From NCBI RefSeq assembly GCF_002845985.1, contig NZ_PDFK01000004.1, positions 1 through 64,000 of the forward strand: DNA of 64,000 nt. Direction: 5' to 3'. The translations under genes were made by a program, and so were the position numbers. The notes under the pieces are model-generated. The model searched no databases, was not told the DNA's origin, and saw only the letters and a list, made by a program, of their open reading frames with translations. The stretch comes from Lysinibacillus fusiformis. GTDB lineage: Bacteria; Bacillota; Bacilli; Bacillales_A; Planococcaceae. Positions 16,074-25,012 of the stretch are shown here, in pieces (positions within the stretch are counted from its first letter, which is position 1; every line of letters begins with the position of its first letter).

Positions 16074-16398
16074 TATAAATACCAAATTAGTCATAGTGGC
16101 CTAACCCAGTTGGCAAAAGAAAAGCAATTAACATTAAGAACGGTAAGAAAATGGGCACCAGAATTATGTAAAAAGGTTAGTAGGAGATATAAAGAGTACT
16201 TAACAAAATTAAAAAAGGAAAGAATCAAAAGTATTTTGAGTGATGTTCAAAATGCTGCAATAGCATTACATAATAATGGGGTTTTTCCGAGTAAAGGGAG
16301 AATATATAAGAAATTAGGGAGTAGCGTTTTTTTTAGAAGATGAGATTAGGGACCAGTGGGAAGATATAATAATAAACTTAGGTTATAAGCTTGATTAA
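16074..16398 (+). pseudogene. TnsD/TniQ-like C-terminal remnant, frameshifted
   Basis: The frame reads GLTQLAKEKQLTLRTVRKW, APELCKKVSRRYKEY, then NNGVFPSKGRIYKKLGSS. At a run of eight T (16327-16334) it shifts, and the next frame continues FLEDEIRDQWEDIIINLGYK to a stop at 16398. The pattern of a helix-turn-helix, then LC..VS.RY.EY, then G.FPS....K.LG, then W......LGY resembles C-terminal DNA-binding regions of TnsD/TniQ proteins of Tn7-like transposons. There is no start codon or ribosome-binding site, so only the tail survives. Confidence 0.5.
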
Positions 16399-16860
16399 AA
16401 ATCTTGTTTATTATAAATAATAAAATTGATATATCGTTTAATATCTATGATAGTATACTAAATTAAATTGACTTAACCCTTGTGGGTGTAAGGTTGGAAA
16501 GATTATGCTTTATTATGAAGAAAATATATGGTTTATGTCACACTTCTCCTCCTCTACTACCCATTACCATTTCTCTAATCCACCTTCAAAATCCTTTTTG
16601 ACACTAGCTCTATCTCTTAAAAATTGATAAGATTAGCAATTATTACTATAAAGGTATTATAAAATAGCTTATAATAGTAATCAGACTATGCACTCCTACT
16701 ACATGCATATCCATTACAGCTCAGCTTCCGTATTTTTCGGTATACCATTTTTGCTGAGTATAGATAAAGGTGATTTTCAACATGACATCCTATGAACGTA
16801 TACTTATAATGGTCCCGCCGTTTCCCTAGCTACGCTATCTACTTGTAACGAACAAAGTAG
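16399..16860. other. AT-rich intergenic stretch
   Basis: No gene is supported here. TTGACT near 16468 overlaps a small dyad (AACCCTT...AAGGTT), reminiscent of a MerR-type operator, but no regulator or target follows. An inverted repeat (ATTACTATAA/TTATAATAGTAAT) lies near 16640-16680. The 3' end is the leader of the MFS gene. Confidence 0.4.
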
Positions 16861-16882
16861 ATTTTGCTTGTAGGAGGGCAAT

Positions 16883-18058
16883 ATGTTGAAAAAACAGGCA
16901 GTACCATCTTTATTATTAATGATTGTTCTTGTGGCATTTCCACAAATTAGTGAAACGATATACACACCATCTCTACCGGATATTGCCGCTGCACTTGGTG
17001 TATCCAATAGCGCTGTCCAATTAACTTTAAGCATCTATTTTATTGGCTTTGCATTAGGTGTTTTTTGCTGGGGATGGATTTCTGATTTCATTGGCCGTCG
17101 ACCTGCCATGTTAGCCGGTCTCCTTTTTTACGGTATAGGGAGCTTGCTCTGTGTTTACGCAGAGACGATTCCTTTTCTAATTGCAAGTCGATTTATTCAA
17201 GCGTTTGGGGCTGCCACTGGCTCCATTATTACACAGACCATTTTGCGTGAAAGCGTAGCAGGTAGCCAGCGACATGCTATGTTCGCACAAATTTCAGCTG
17301 TCATTGCCTTTACCCCTGCGGTAGGGCCGTTGATTGGTGGCTGGGTCGATCAAGCACTTGGCTTTCGAGCCGTGTTTTTTGTCCTTGTGGTGATGAGTAT
17401 CTTGTTGTTCATGTATGCTTATTACAGACTTCCTGAAACAACAGATCCAGCCGCAAGACAACGAATAGCGATTTGGCCTGTCGTCAAACGCATTGTTGCT
17501 TCGCCAACCGTTCTTGTCTATGGACTACTGATTGGGGGCATCAATGGTGTACTATTTAGCTACTATGCCGAAGCACCCTTTATCTTCATTGGTCATTTTC
17601 AAATGTCACCAGGCCTATACGGTTTTCTTGGCATCATCGTGGCATTGGCTTCTATCATAGGGGCCATGATTTCAAAACGACTGGTCATCAACCATCCACC
17701 GCAAAAAATCATTCACCTCGGCTGTCTGGTGATGCTTTTGGGTGCTGTGCTGTTGACTATCGTTTGTTTGATGCCACTGCATGCAATACTCGTAGAAATC
17801 GGCATCTTGCTGACCGTTTTCGTCCTACTGCTCGGCTCTGGCATGGCACTTCCTAACTGCCTAAGTCTTGCACTAGTAGACTTTCAGGATGTTATTGGGA
17901 CAGCAGGCGCGATTTTTAGTCTCGGCTATTACCTATTAGTCAGTGCCATCACAACGGGTATGAGTTTGCTACACAACGGTTCTTTATTAACAATGCCACT
18001 CTATTTCTTAGGTCTATCCCTGACGATGTGGCTTTATGGGAGAAAATTTATACGATAA
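16883..18058 (+). CDS. Bcr/CflA-type MFS drug efflux transporter
   Basis: A 391-residue transporter with about 12 membrane spans. It starts with PQISETIYTPSLPDIA, characteristic of the Bcr/CflA (DHA1) group, and has motif A as GWISDFIGRRPAML after the second span. GGAGGG lies before the ATG. It probably exports drugs or small metabolites by proton antiport. It is a single-gene unit ended by the hairpin at 18098-18121. Confidence 0.88.
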   Translation: MLKKQAVPSLLLMIVLVAFPQISETIYTPSLPDIAAALGVSNSAVQLTLSIYFIGFALGVFCWGWISDFIGRRPAMLAGLLFYGIGSLLCVYAETIPFLIASRFIQAFGAATGSIITQTILRESVAGSQRHAMFAQISAVIAFTPAVGPLIGGWVDQALGFRAVFFVLVVMSILLFMYAYYRLPETTDPAARQRIAIWPVVKRIVASPTVLVYGLLIGGINGVLFSYYAEAPFIFIGHFQMSPGLYGFLGIIVALASIIGAMISKRLVINHPPQKIIHLGCLVMLLGAVLLTIVCLMPLHAILVEIGILLTVFVLLLGSGMALPNCLSLALVDFQDVIGTAGAIFSLGYYLLVSAITTGMSLLHNGSLLTMPLYFLGLSLTMWLYGRKFIR

Positions 18059-18097
18059 TCGATGAAAGCGGGCATCTTATCGTCAGCATAAAAATGA

Positions 18098-18121
18098 GCC
18101 ACCTTGAATAATTAAGGTGGC
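18098..18121. terminator. bidirectional terminator
   Basis: GCCACCTT and AAGGTGGC form an eight-bp stem between the converging MFS gene and the gene at 18139-18645. A-rich and T-containing flanks fit use in both directions. Confidence 0.65.
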
Positions 18122-18138
18122 TTCTCCTATTGACGACA

Positions 18139-18645
18139 TTATTGAAAATAATAATCCAATACTTCCTGTGCCGAATGAAAAACCTTATTGCTTTGCGTTT
18201 TATAAAGAAATGTTGGATTCGTACAGGCTTTTTCTAGACTTTTGGCTTGCTTTAGCTTATCGGTCATTTGCTCGATAATATCCGTGTAGCCATCGAGTTG
18301 ATTAGATATTTTCGGTAGCATCGTGGGTGAGATGTTCAAAACAATGGATACTTGATCCTCAGCATAGCTATTTAAATTGATAAAAAAGCATTCTTCCAAA
18401 TGCTTGGAATGTTTATCTACATTAATGACGGCTTCTTGATAATTGGCAATTACACCTGTGGATGTATTCGTAACCTTAAAGCCCTGCTTTGTTAAATGTT
18501 GTTCGACCATCTTTAAAAACTGCTCTACTTTTTCATCTAATTGCGGTGTAACAGTCTTCTCAATTAAATCATCACAACGCTGATAAATTGTATCGATTTC
18601 AGCCTGTTTTTCGACAAGTAGTTTAAAATTGGACATTGAATACAC
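18139..18645 (-). CDS. conserved soluble protein, unknown function
   Basis: About 168 residues, no membrane span or signal. The first 60 residues are helical and charged and could form a coiled coil. GGAG lies seven bases before GTG at 18645, which I take as the start; a longer frame reaches 18681 but lacks a ribosome-binding site. It is divergent from the Nudix gene. No family is recognised. Confidence 0.7.
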   Translation of the reverse strand: MYSMSNFKLLVEKQAEIDTIYQRCDDLIEKTVTPQLDEKVEQFLKMVEQHLTKQGFKVTNTSTGVIANYQEAVINVDKHSKHLEECFFINLNSYAEDQVSIVLNISPTMLPKISNQLDGYTDIIEQMTDKLKQAKSLEKACTNPTFLYKTQSNKVFHSAQEVLDYYFQ

Positions 18646-18731
18646 GCTTGATCTCCCCTTTTTACTAAGGTAGACATTCATGAAGCATTTTAGTCATGAC
18701 CACGAAAAATAACTATCCAAAGGAGATACCT

Positions 18732-19184
18732 ATGATTAGAAATTCTGTAAAAGCCATCATTATCGTTGATGGCAATATATTGCTAATAAAAAATCAAGAT
18801 GACGAGGGCTATTTTTATCTTTGCCCAGGTGGTGGACAAGAGCATGGTGAGACATTCCCTAAAACACTGCAAAGAGAATGCCTCGAAGAAATCGGCTCCT
18901 CTGTTCAGATTGGAGAGCTTCTTTTTATACGAGAATATATTGGAAAAAATCATGAGCATGCCGCCTTTGACGCAAATGTCCACCAGGTAGAATATTATTT
19001 TCAATGTCAATTCAATGGGCAAGTTTGTCAGCCAACCAATCCAGATCAACATCAAATCGGCACACAGTGGATACCTATAGAAGAGCTACACACTTATAGA
19101 TTTTATCCTAAAGCATTCATCCGCCCTCTACAGCACTTTATCCAAGGACAACAAACAGCGATTTATTTAGGAGATGTCAATTAA
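18732..19184 (+). CDS. Nudix hydrolase
   Basis: About 150 residues. The Nudix box is complete: GGGQEHGETFPKTLQREC followed by LEEIG, giving G-x5-E-x7-RE-x2-EE-x-G. It hydrolyses a nucleoside diphosphate linked to some other group; the substrate cannot be told. The start is ATG at 18732 with AAAGGAG seven bases before; the in-frame codons upstream have no signal. Confidence 0.88.
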   Translation: MIRNSVKAIIIVDGNILLIKNQDDEGYFYLCPGGGQEHGETFPKTLQRECLEEIGSSVQIGELLFIREYIGKNHEHAAFDANVHQVEYYFQCQFNGQVCQPTNPDQHQIGTQWIPIEELHTYRFYPKAFIRPLQHFIQGQQTAIYLGDVN

Positions 19185-19212
19185 AGCCGGCTTCTATCCT
19201 CATTGACCGCTC

Positions 19213-19656
19213 TTACACTAGATTTTTCACCATCGTATAATAACTACTACCTGGTGGATAATCTTTAATTTCTCCTACCACTTGATAGCCTTGTGCCTCA
19301 TAAAATGTGCGAGCTTGAAACTCGTAGGTTGTCAGCAGAGCTTTTGTAGCACCCATTTCCTTTGCTACTAACTCTGCCTTGGCTAGGAGCTTTGTGCCAA
19401 TTCCTTTTCCACGATACTCTTCACTAAACCAAAACTTATGTATTTCCACCCATCCCCAGTAGACTTCAGCCGTTATACCACCTACCCATTGCTGCTGTAA
19501 ATCTGTGACTATCAATTGCAATGGTTGGATTGCCCCCTGCTGTCTACTTGCACGATGATAAGAGGAATGTTCATTATTATAGGCGCGAATTTTTTCACTT
19601 AAAAAATTCGTAAACGCTTCATGCTGTTTATGTAAAACCTCAACTTGATATTCCAT
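19213..19656 (-). CDS. GNAT N-acetyltransferase
   Basis: 147 residues. Motif A is FSEEYRGKGIGTKLLAKAE, with the usual Q/R-x-x-G-x-G/A acetyl-CoA loop, followed by ALLTTYEFQARTFYEAQGY, the typical GNAT C-terminus. GGAGG precedes the ATG. It lies 11 bp after the MazG-like gene on the same strand and is probably cotranscribed. The substrate is unknown. Confidence 0.86.
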   Translation of the reverse strand: MEYQVEVLHKQHEAFTNFLSEKIRAYNNEHSSYHRASRQQGAIQPLQLIVTDLQQQWVGGITAEVYWGWVEIHKFWFSEEYRGKGIGTKLLAKAELVAKEMGATKALLTTYEFQARTFYEAQGYQVVGEIKDYPPGSSYYTMVKNLV

Positions 19657-19666
19657 CGAGTTCCTC

Positions 19667-19999
19667 CTAGTCCTGATAGCGTTTTACTAGCTTGTCTTGA
19701 TGAGCCGCAAATATTTCTTCTAATGGAATATCATATTGATTGGCAATGACAATAAGATTGCCTAGTACATCCCCTAGCTCTTCAATAAGCTCTTGTTTAT
19801 GTTCCTCATAGGATTGTGTTTTTTCATCTGGTCGATCTCTACCAATCTCGATCGCTCGAATGGCTCTCGCTACCTCACCAGTTTCTTCTGCCAAGAAGCC
19901 AATACGTGTAAAAATGTTGAGCTCTGACCAGCCTCGTGCTTCATAATAATCCTTTACCCAACGTTGAAATTCATTTAGTTCCAATTCCTTTTCCTCCAT
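19667..19999 (-). CDS. MazG-like NTP pyrophosphohydrolase
   Basis: About 110 residues, all-helical MazG fold. The metal-binding signature is visible as FLAEETGEVARAI and, after a loop, ELIEELGDVLGNLI. Such proteins split nucleoside triphosphates, often as house-cleaning of odd nucleotides. Start taken at ATG 19999 after AGGAAGG; a TTG at 20014 is also in frame. Confidence 0.85.
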   Translation of the reverse strand: MEEKELELNEFQRWVKDYYEARGWSELNIFTRIGFLAEETGEVARAIRAIEIGRDRPDEKTQSYEEHKQELIEELGDVLGNLIVIANQYDIPLEEIFAAHQDKLVKRYQD

Positions 20000-20208
20000 T
20001 TCCTTCCTCTTCAAAATAAATTATACTATTATTTGTGCCTTAGCCAAAGCCCTTGTTAAAATCTATGCTACCCATGGGAGGCTTTGGGAACAGCATGAGA
20101 CTGTCATTACTAAAGGCGTGGCGTTTTTACGTTATTCCCTAAGTTCAACGGGCGTTTACACTGCTTTCGGTACAAGAAGAATTTAATCAGTTATGGAGGA
20201 AATCTACT

Positions 20209-20784
20209 ATGAACAGTGTTGCTGTATTTTGCGGATCAAGTCTTGGCGCTTCTGATGCTTATCGTGAAGGTGCGATTCTACTAGGAAAAGAATTAGCTAA
20301 AAGACAAATTACCCTTATTTATGGTGGTGCTTCAGTTGGCATCATGGCTACAGTAGCGAATACCGTGCTACAAGAAGGTGGCAAGGTTATAGGGGTCATT
20401 CCTACATTATTAGAAGAACGTGAAATTGCGCATCAGCACTTAACCGAGCTGATTGTTGTGAACACGATGCATGAACGGAAAAGTAAAATGATGGAGCTAG
20501 CTGATGGCTTTATTGCCCTTCCTGGTGGTCCTGGTACTTTAGAGGAATTTTTCGAAGTGTTTACTTGGAATCAAATAGGGCTGCTTCAAAAGCCTTGTGC
20601 GATTTTCAATATGGAAGGCTATTTTGATTTATTAATCTCATTTTTTGACCATATGCAAAATGAACAATTTTTAAAAGCTCAAAATCGTGAAGCATTAATT
20701 GTCGCTGAAGACGCTGCAACGCTTTTAGATAAATGTGAAAGCTTTGTTGCTCCAGCTGTGAAAACCTATGAATTAAGCAAATAG
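20209..20784 (+). CDS. LOG-family protein (YvdD-like)
   Basis: 191 residues, Rossmann-like. The family signature PGGPGTLEEFFE is present, with VFCGSSLGA at the N-terminus and LIYGGASVGIM. Characterised members hydrolyse nucleoside 5'-monophosphates to base and ribose phosphate (cytokinin riboside phosphoribohydrolase activity). TGGAGG lies before the ATG. A strong hairpin follows the stop. Confidence 0.9.
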   Translation: MNSVAVFCGSSLGASDAYREGAILLGKELAKRQITLIYGGASVGIMATVANTVLQEGGKVIGVIPTLLEEREIAHQHLTELIVVNTMHERKSKMMELADGFIALPGGPGTLEEFFEVFTWNQIGLLQKPCAIFNMEGYFDLLISFFDHMQNEQFLKAQNREALIVAEDAATLLDKCESFVAPAVKTYELSK

Positions 20785-20788
20785 TGAA

Positions 20789-20825
20789 GTGGTAAGGTTG
20801 GCCCTAGGCGGGCTGATCTTACCAC
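20789..20825 (+). terminator. terminator-like hairpin after the LOG gene
   Basis: GTGGTAAG pairs with CTTACCAC, and inner GCCC with GGGC. It is followed by TTTGAAATTTTT. Confidence 0.65.
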
Positions 20826-20831
20826 TTTGAA

Positions 20832-21208
20832 ATTTTTGACAACATCATTCCCCCACTCCCAAAATTAATTTATATTGGCGCAAGAACTGGGAGGCGACCG
20901 CGATTCTTAAAAGAAGATGGACTTGGTTATTTTCCGATTACTATTTACTATCATTTTATCGTAGACCACTAGTATGATGCTATATCTGAAGTCAATACTG
21001 TATTAATTTCAGATACGAGGGAAAAATTGTATTATACTGATCCAGCGGAAACAGCGCAACTGATCTCGATATTAGATAACCTCGTGATGAAAAAGAAGTT
21101 CATTCCCTCATACAGATGCTTCTATCCTTTTTTCTTTAGCGAATCCAGAGGAACGCTGTACAATAATTTTTGACTATGAAATCAAGCTACTTCAACGAAT
21201 AAGGTGAT
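20832..21208 (+). pseudogene. decayed gene of unknown family
   Basis: One frame reads PKLIYIGARTGRRPRFLKED and on to YYHFIVDH, an in-frame TAG, then NTVLISDTREKLYYTDPAE and LISILDNLVMKKK. Two small shifts later it continues LANPEERCTIIFDYEIKL to a TGA at about 21208. The protein-like composition across one stop and two frameshifts points to a recently dead gene. The start has been lost next to the LOG terminator. I do not recognise the family. Confidence 0.5.
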
Positions 21209-21237
21209 CTTCGAATTTGTTCGATTTTCTCCTTGTT

Positions 21238-21435
21238 TTATTGATCCACTCTTTTTTCCCGCCTTTTAACAGCGATTACCGCAATAAGGACCGTCATAAG
21301 CTTTATTACTACCACAATGACATACAAACTGAATGAGAGTATGGCTGGTAATAAAACGACCCACCACGACCAAGCAATCACATCTGTTAGCTTTAAAACG
21401 ACAAAGACAATGGTCAACACTTCTGCAATGCCCAT
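21238..21435 (-). CDS. small two-span membrane protein
   Basis: 65 residues with two membrane segments, MGIAEVLTIVFVVLKLTDVI and a longer second one, and a charged tail KRREKRVDQ. The N-terminus closely resembles the short proteins found in Bacillales and their phages that databases call transmembrane Fragile-X-F protein; that name is historical and says nothing of function. It is divergent from the amidinotransferase. Confidence 0.65.
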   Translation of the reverse strand: MGIAEVLTIVFVVLKLTDVIAWSWWVVLLPAILSFSLYVIVVVIKLMTVLIAVIAVKRREKRVDQ

Positions 21436-21552
21436 CTTTTCACCACCCTACAACCTTTCTTGACTATGTAGTAACTATATCCCTTACGATATGGAACAAC
21501 GCAGGAAAAAATTTCACTATTTTCTCTAAATGATATAACAGGAGGTCGTACT

Positions 21553-22530
21553 ATGACGAATATTTTTGTAAAAAGTGAGTTTGCTCCGTTAAAAAGAGTT
21601 GTCATGGCTCAATCAGAGTTTGCTTTTCCCGCTACAGGCAATCCAACAGATGACGAATTTTTAACAGAAGAAACGCTAGCCCTTTATGCAGGCGTTGATA
21701 CGCTCGGTAAAAACTTCAAAGAGGTCTTTCCAGAAAGACAGCAGCAATGGGAATTAGAACGAGCAAATTTTAAAAAGGTACTTGAAAAATATGGTGTGGA
21801 AGTACAGGTGCCACGACTTTTAACAGATTATGAAAAAGAGCTAGGACAAGAGGATGGCTATAGCAATTTCTTTGTTCGTGATCCCTTTTTCACTATCGGT
21901 CATTTTTTAATTGAAGGCTCCCTTCGATTTCCTCATAGACGGAACGAAATCTTGCCAGTGCGTAACATTTTAGCTCAGGAAGCAAACGATAACCAATGTT
22001 TCTATGTGTCCATTCCAAAGCCTGATATCGCAGACGGGCTGGATTCTGAGGCTGGCCCATTTTTAGAGGGTGGCGATGTGTTAGTGCTAGATAAAACGAT
22101 TTTCATAGGAAATTCAGGGCTAGCCTCCAATAAAAATGGCGTGCAGTGGCTGCGTAATTTAGCCAGTCATTTTGATTTTACAGTGGTCGAGGTTCCACTT
22201 CATCCAACGATTCTCCATCTAGACTGTGCACTTAGTTTGGTAAGGGATGGTCTGATGATTGTCTGCGAGGATGCTTTCTTAGAGGGAATCCCCGAACAGC
22301 TAAAGGATTGGGATAAAATTCATGTTTCCCTAGAAGATGCCTCACGACTTGCAACAAACGGTCTCCCTATCAATGAAGAGGTTTACATTACAGATAAAGA
22401 ATTTACATGGATTGGCGAGCAATTAGTACAAAGAGGTGTCACAGTAGAATACATTGATTTTAACATCTCCCGAAGCTTTGGTGGTTCTTTTAGATGTAGC
22501 ACACAACCACTATTACGGACAAATGCATAG
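21553..22530 (+). CDS. amidinotransferase / arginine deiminase-like enzyme
   Basis: 325 residues, guanidino-modifying fold. Visible active-site motifs are EGGDVLVLD, the histidine in HLDCALSLV, and the catalytic cysteine near the C-terminus in FGGSFRCSTQPL. It could be an amidinotransferase, deiminase or dimethylarginine hydrolase; sequence alone does not decide. AGGAGG stands before the ATG. The UPF0180 gene follows 80 bp later. Confidence 0.85.
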   Translation: MTNIFVKSEFAPLKRVVMAQSEFAFPATGNPTDDEFLTEETLALYAGVDTLGKNFKEVFPERQQQWELERANFKKVLEKYGVEVQVPRLLTDYEKELGQEDGYSNFFVRDPFFTIGHFLIEGSLRFPHRRNEILPVRNILAQEANDNQCFYVSIPKPDIADGLDSEAGPFLEGGDVLVLDKTIFIGNSGLASNKNGVQWLRNLASHFDFTVVEVPLHPTILHLDCALSLVRDGLMIVCEDAFLEGIPEQLKDWDKIHVSLEDASRLATNGLPINEEVYITDKEFTWIGEQLVQRGVTVEYIDFNISRSFGGSFRCSTQPLLRTNA

Positions 22531-22611
22531 ACATTATCCATCTCACCTAAAAAATAAGATGAATAATGAACAAGCTGAAATGGCACATTATTTGTAGGAG
22601 GTGGACAAAAA

Positions 22612-22857
22612 ATGTCTAGAATTATTGGTGTGGAACAATCATTATCTAATATAGAGGATGCTTTAAAAGCAAAAGGCTATGAGGTCATCCAGCTTCGCAA
22701 TGAAGAGGATGCCAAAAAATGTGATGCTTGTATTATTACAGGTCAGGACAGAGACGTGATGGGCATTAGTGATCCTGTCATGGCAGGCCCTGTCATTGAT
22801 GCAGATGGCTTGTCAGCAAATGACGTCGTTCAACGTGTCGAAAAATATTTCCACTAA
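22612..22857 (+). CDS. UPF0180 family protein (YkuS-like)
   Basis: 81 residues. The N-terminus ([20 protein letters not shown]) and [16 protein letters not shown] are typical of UPF0180, a family of unknown function common in Bacilli. GGAGGTGG lies before the ATG. No membrane segment. Confidence 0.88.
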   Translation: MSRIIGVEQSLSNIEDALKAKGYEVIQLRNEEDAKKCDACIITGQDRDVMGISDPVMAGPVIDADGLSANDVVQRVEKYFH

Positions 22858-22995
22858 AACAACAAGTGCTGTCACCATGTCACATTGACTGGGGAGAGCA
22901 CTTTCTTTTGTCATTCTCCTACATAATCTGTACTTATAATACCATGCGTTCTTGTCCAAACTACTATACATGAACTATAAAAAGTAGGGAGACAT

Positions 22996-24162
22996 ATGAG
23001 TCAAAAAAATATTGTGATTGTTATTTTAATGCTTACGACTACACTACTCATGTCAGGCTGCTGGGATGTTACAGAGCCTCAACGAATGTATTATGTGCAA
23101 GGTGTTGGGGTTGATTATAAGGATAATGAATATACTGCTTACTTACAAATTATCAACTTTGCCAACGTAGCGAAAACAGAACAATCTAACCCTCAAGCAT
23201 CACCTACAGAAATTGGTCAAGCGAAGGGAAAAACAATAGAAGAAGCGATTTACAAATTATATCGTTCCATGGACCAAGAAGTATTTTGGGGGCATATGAC
23301 CTATCTTCTTTTCTCAGAGAATGCGATGAAGGATGAGCATGCCATTGCTGTAATCGATACTTTTTTACGCTTTCGTGAAACTAGATATCATATTTGGGTC
23401 TACTGTACACAAGACCCAATCGAGGATGTTTTATTAGTTTCTCCTTTATTAGAGAAGTCACCAACTGCCGCGAAATTAAGTAATCCTAAAAATACGGCTA
23501 AGCAGGAGTCCTTTGTAGAGCCTGTTAATTTGCGACAGCTAGTGATTGGCTTAAATGAGCCAAACCATGAAATGAAAATCCCTTACGTAACTGTCAACGA
23601 AAACTGGGAAACCATAGATGGTACCAAAACAGAAACTGTTTTTGCAGGTGTCGGTATCCTCTCAAAGGATAGTTTTAAAGGCTATATTAAAGGTAAAGCC
23701 GCTCGCGGTATTGAATGGATGAACGATGAAACAAAGCAAGGGGAAATCACCGTTAAATTGGAAAATAACGAGAAAAGTGATTTCTTAACCGTCGATATTC
23801 AAAAGTTAGATGTCGATGTCAAACCAATCGTCCAAAACAATCAAGTCCAATTTGAGGTGTACTTAAAATTCAACACAATTTTAAATGGCTTTAAAGGGAA
23901 GCTGACACCCGATCAAGTAAGAAAAAAAGTAGAAAAAGCAGTCAAAGATGAAATTATGGCTACCTTCGAGGAAGGCTTGAAAATGGATGCGGATGTTTTT
24001 CGCTTATCAGAATACCTCTACCGCGATAATGTAAAGGTATGGAAGAAACTAGAAAAGGATGGCAAAATTCCATTAACGAAGGATTCCATCCGTAAAATCG
24101 ATATTCATATTAATAAAGTAAGCCCTGGCCGTAAAACATTTGAAGAGACCATCGCCGAATAA
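22996..24162 (+). CDS. Ger(x)C-family spore germination lipoprotein
   Basis: 388 residues. The signal peptide ends with lipobox LMSGC, so Cys20 would be lipidated. The following WDVTEPQRMYYVQGVGVDY and the C-terminal KKVEKAVKDEIM region are typical of the GerC subunit of nutrient germinant receptors. No gerA or gerB partner lies nearby, so it is an orphan subunit that may join receptors encoded elsewhere. GGGAG precedes the ATG. Confidence 0.9.
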   Translation: MSQKNIVIVILMLTTTLLMSGCWDVTEPQRMYYVQGVGVDYKDNEYTAYLQIINFANVAKTEQSNPQASPTEIGQAKGKTIEEAIYKLYRSMDQEVFWGHMTYLLFSENAMKDEHAIAVIDTFLRFRETRYHIWVYCTQDPIEDVLLVSPLLEKSPTAAKLSNPKNTAKQESFVEPVNLRQLVIGLNEPNHEMKIPYVTVNENWETIDGTKTETVFAGVGILSKDSFKGYIKGKAARGIEWMNDETKQGEITVKLENNEKSDFLTVDIQKLDVDVKPIVQNNQVQFEVYLKFNTILNGFKGKLTPDQVRKKVEKAVKDEIMATFEEGLKMDADVFRLSEYLYRDNVKVWKKLEKDGKIPLTKDSIRKIDIHINKVSPGRKTFEETIAE

Positions 24163-24168
24163 TGGAAG

Positions 24169-24197
24169 AGACCACCTTTCTTGGCGTGGTCTTTTTA
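24169..24197 (+). terminator. terminator of the gerC-like gene
   Basis: AGACCAC and GTGGTCT form a seven-bp stem with TTTTTAT after it, directly after the stop codon. Confidence 0.8.
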
Positions 24198-24857
24198 TCA
24201 TGACAATATTTTTTTCATTTGTTCAAGGACTGCTCCCCTACTGATGCCTCCGTGATAACAAATCACCGCTTCAAGGTCGATATCTAAGCATTTCTGTAAA
24301 GACTGACGAGCTTCTTCTACGTCCAATGCAGTTGGTTCATGAACGCCCTCAATATGACCGTCTACACTATACATCGCGTCACCTGCCACCAATGTTTTAC
24401 TCTGTGTTAAATACAGGCTAATATGACCTGGTGTATGCCCTGGTGTATGAATAACACGAATCCCACCACAAAATGGTAGTTCTTCGCCATCACTCAACAC
24501 CACATCCACCTTACCCTTCGGGGGGTTCTCTAAATGCCCATCTTTTACTAGCGGAAGCTCTCCTTGAATATAAGGCTTGTCGAGAGCATGTGCATATACT
24601 TGAACATGTGGCCCACACACCTGTAATAAATCAGGTAGACATCCGATATGATCCACATCCTGATGCGTTAAGATAATCGCTTTGAGCTGATTTAACGACA
24701 CACCCACCTGTACTATCGCCTCATGCAGCTCTTCCATTTGCCCAGGAAAACCGGTGTCAATCAACACCGCCATGCCCTGGTCCCACACCAATGTAGGATG
24801 AATCACAAAGCCCTGATAATGGAGTTCCAGCATTGCTACCCCGTTCGCCATTTGCAT
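24198..24857 (-). CDS. MBL-fold metallo-hydrolase
   Basis: About 219 residues of the metallo-beta-lactamase fold. Zinc motifs are THQDVDHIGC (H-x-D-x-D-H variant with Gln), HTPGHTPGHISLY, and VAGDAMYS, with a final CYHGG. It is a glyoxalase II-like or related hydrolase whose substrate is unknown. I start at 24857, eight bases after GGAGG; an in-frame GTG at 24875 lies on the far side of that box. Confidence 0.86.
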   Translation of the reverse strand: MQMANGVAMLELHYQGFVIHPTLVWDQGMAVLIDTGFPGQMEELHEAIVQVGVSLNQLKAIILTHQDVDHIGCLPDLLQVCGPHVQVYAHALDKPYIQGELPLVKDGHLENPPKGKVDVVLSDGEELPFCGGIRVIHTPGHTPGHISLYLTQSKTLVAGDAMYSVDGHIEGVHEPTALDVEEARQSLQKCLDIDLEAVICYHGGISRGAVLEQMKKILS

Positions 24858-24977
24858 AACACGCGCCTCCTTCACCGTTTCTTATAAATTATGGCATCTA
24901 GCTAGTTTCTGTTTTTTAATCAGGATTCCCTGCTTTCTTCCTTTATTTTTATCATTAGGAAATGAATCATAGTAAAA

Positions 24978-25001
24978 GGACCAGACATTTGAGACTGGTC
25001 C
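24978..25001 (-). terminator. terminator of MFS transporter gene
   Basis: GGACCAG and CTGGTCC form a seven-bp stem; TTTTACT follows on the minus strand. Confidence 0.75.
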
Positions 25002-25012
25002 CTATTATTATA

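Noticed and set aside
16460-16500. MerR-like operator with TTGACT and a dyad
   Set aside because: There is no regulator or target gene close by, and the spacing to a -10 is not clear.
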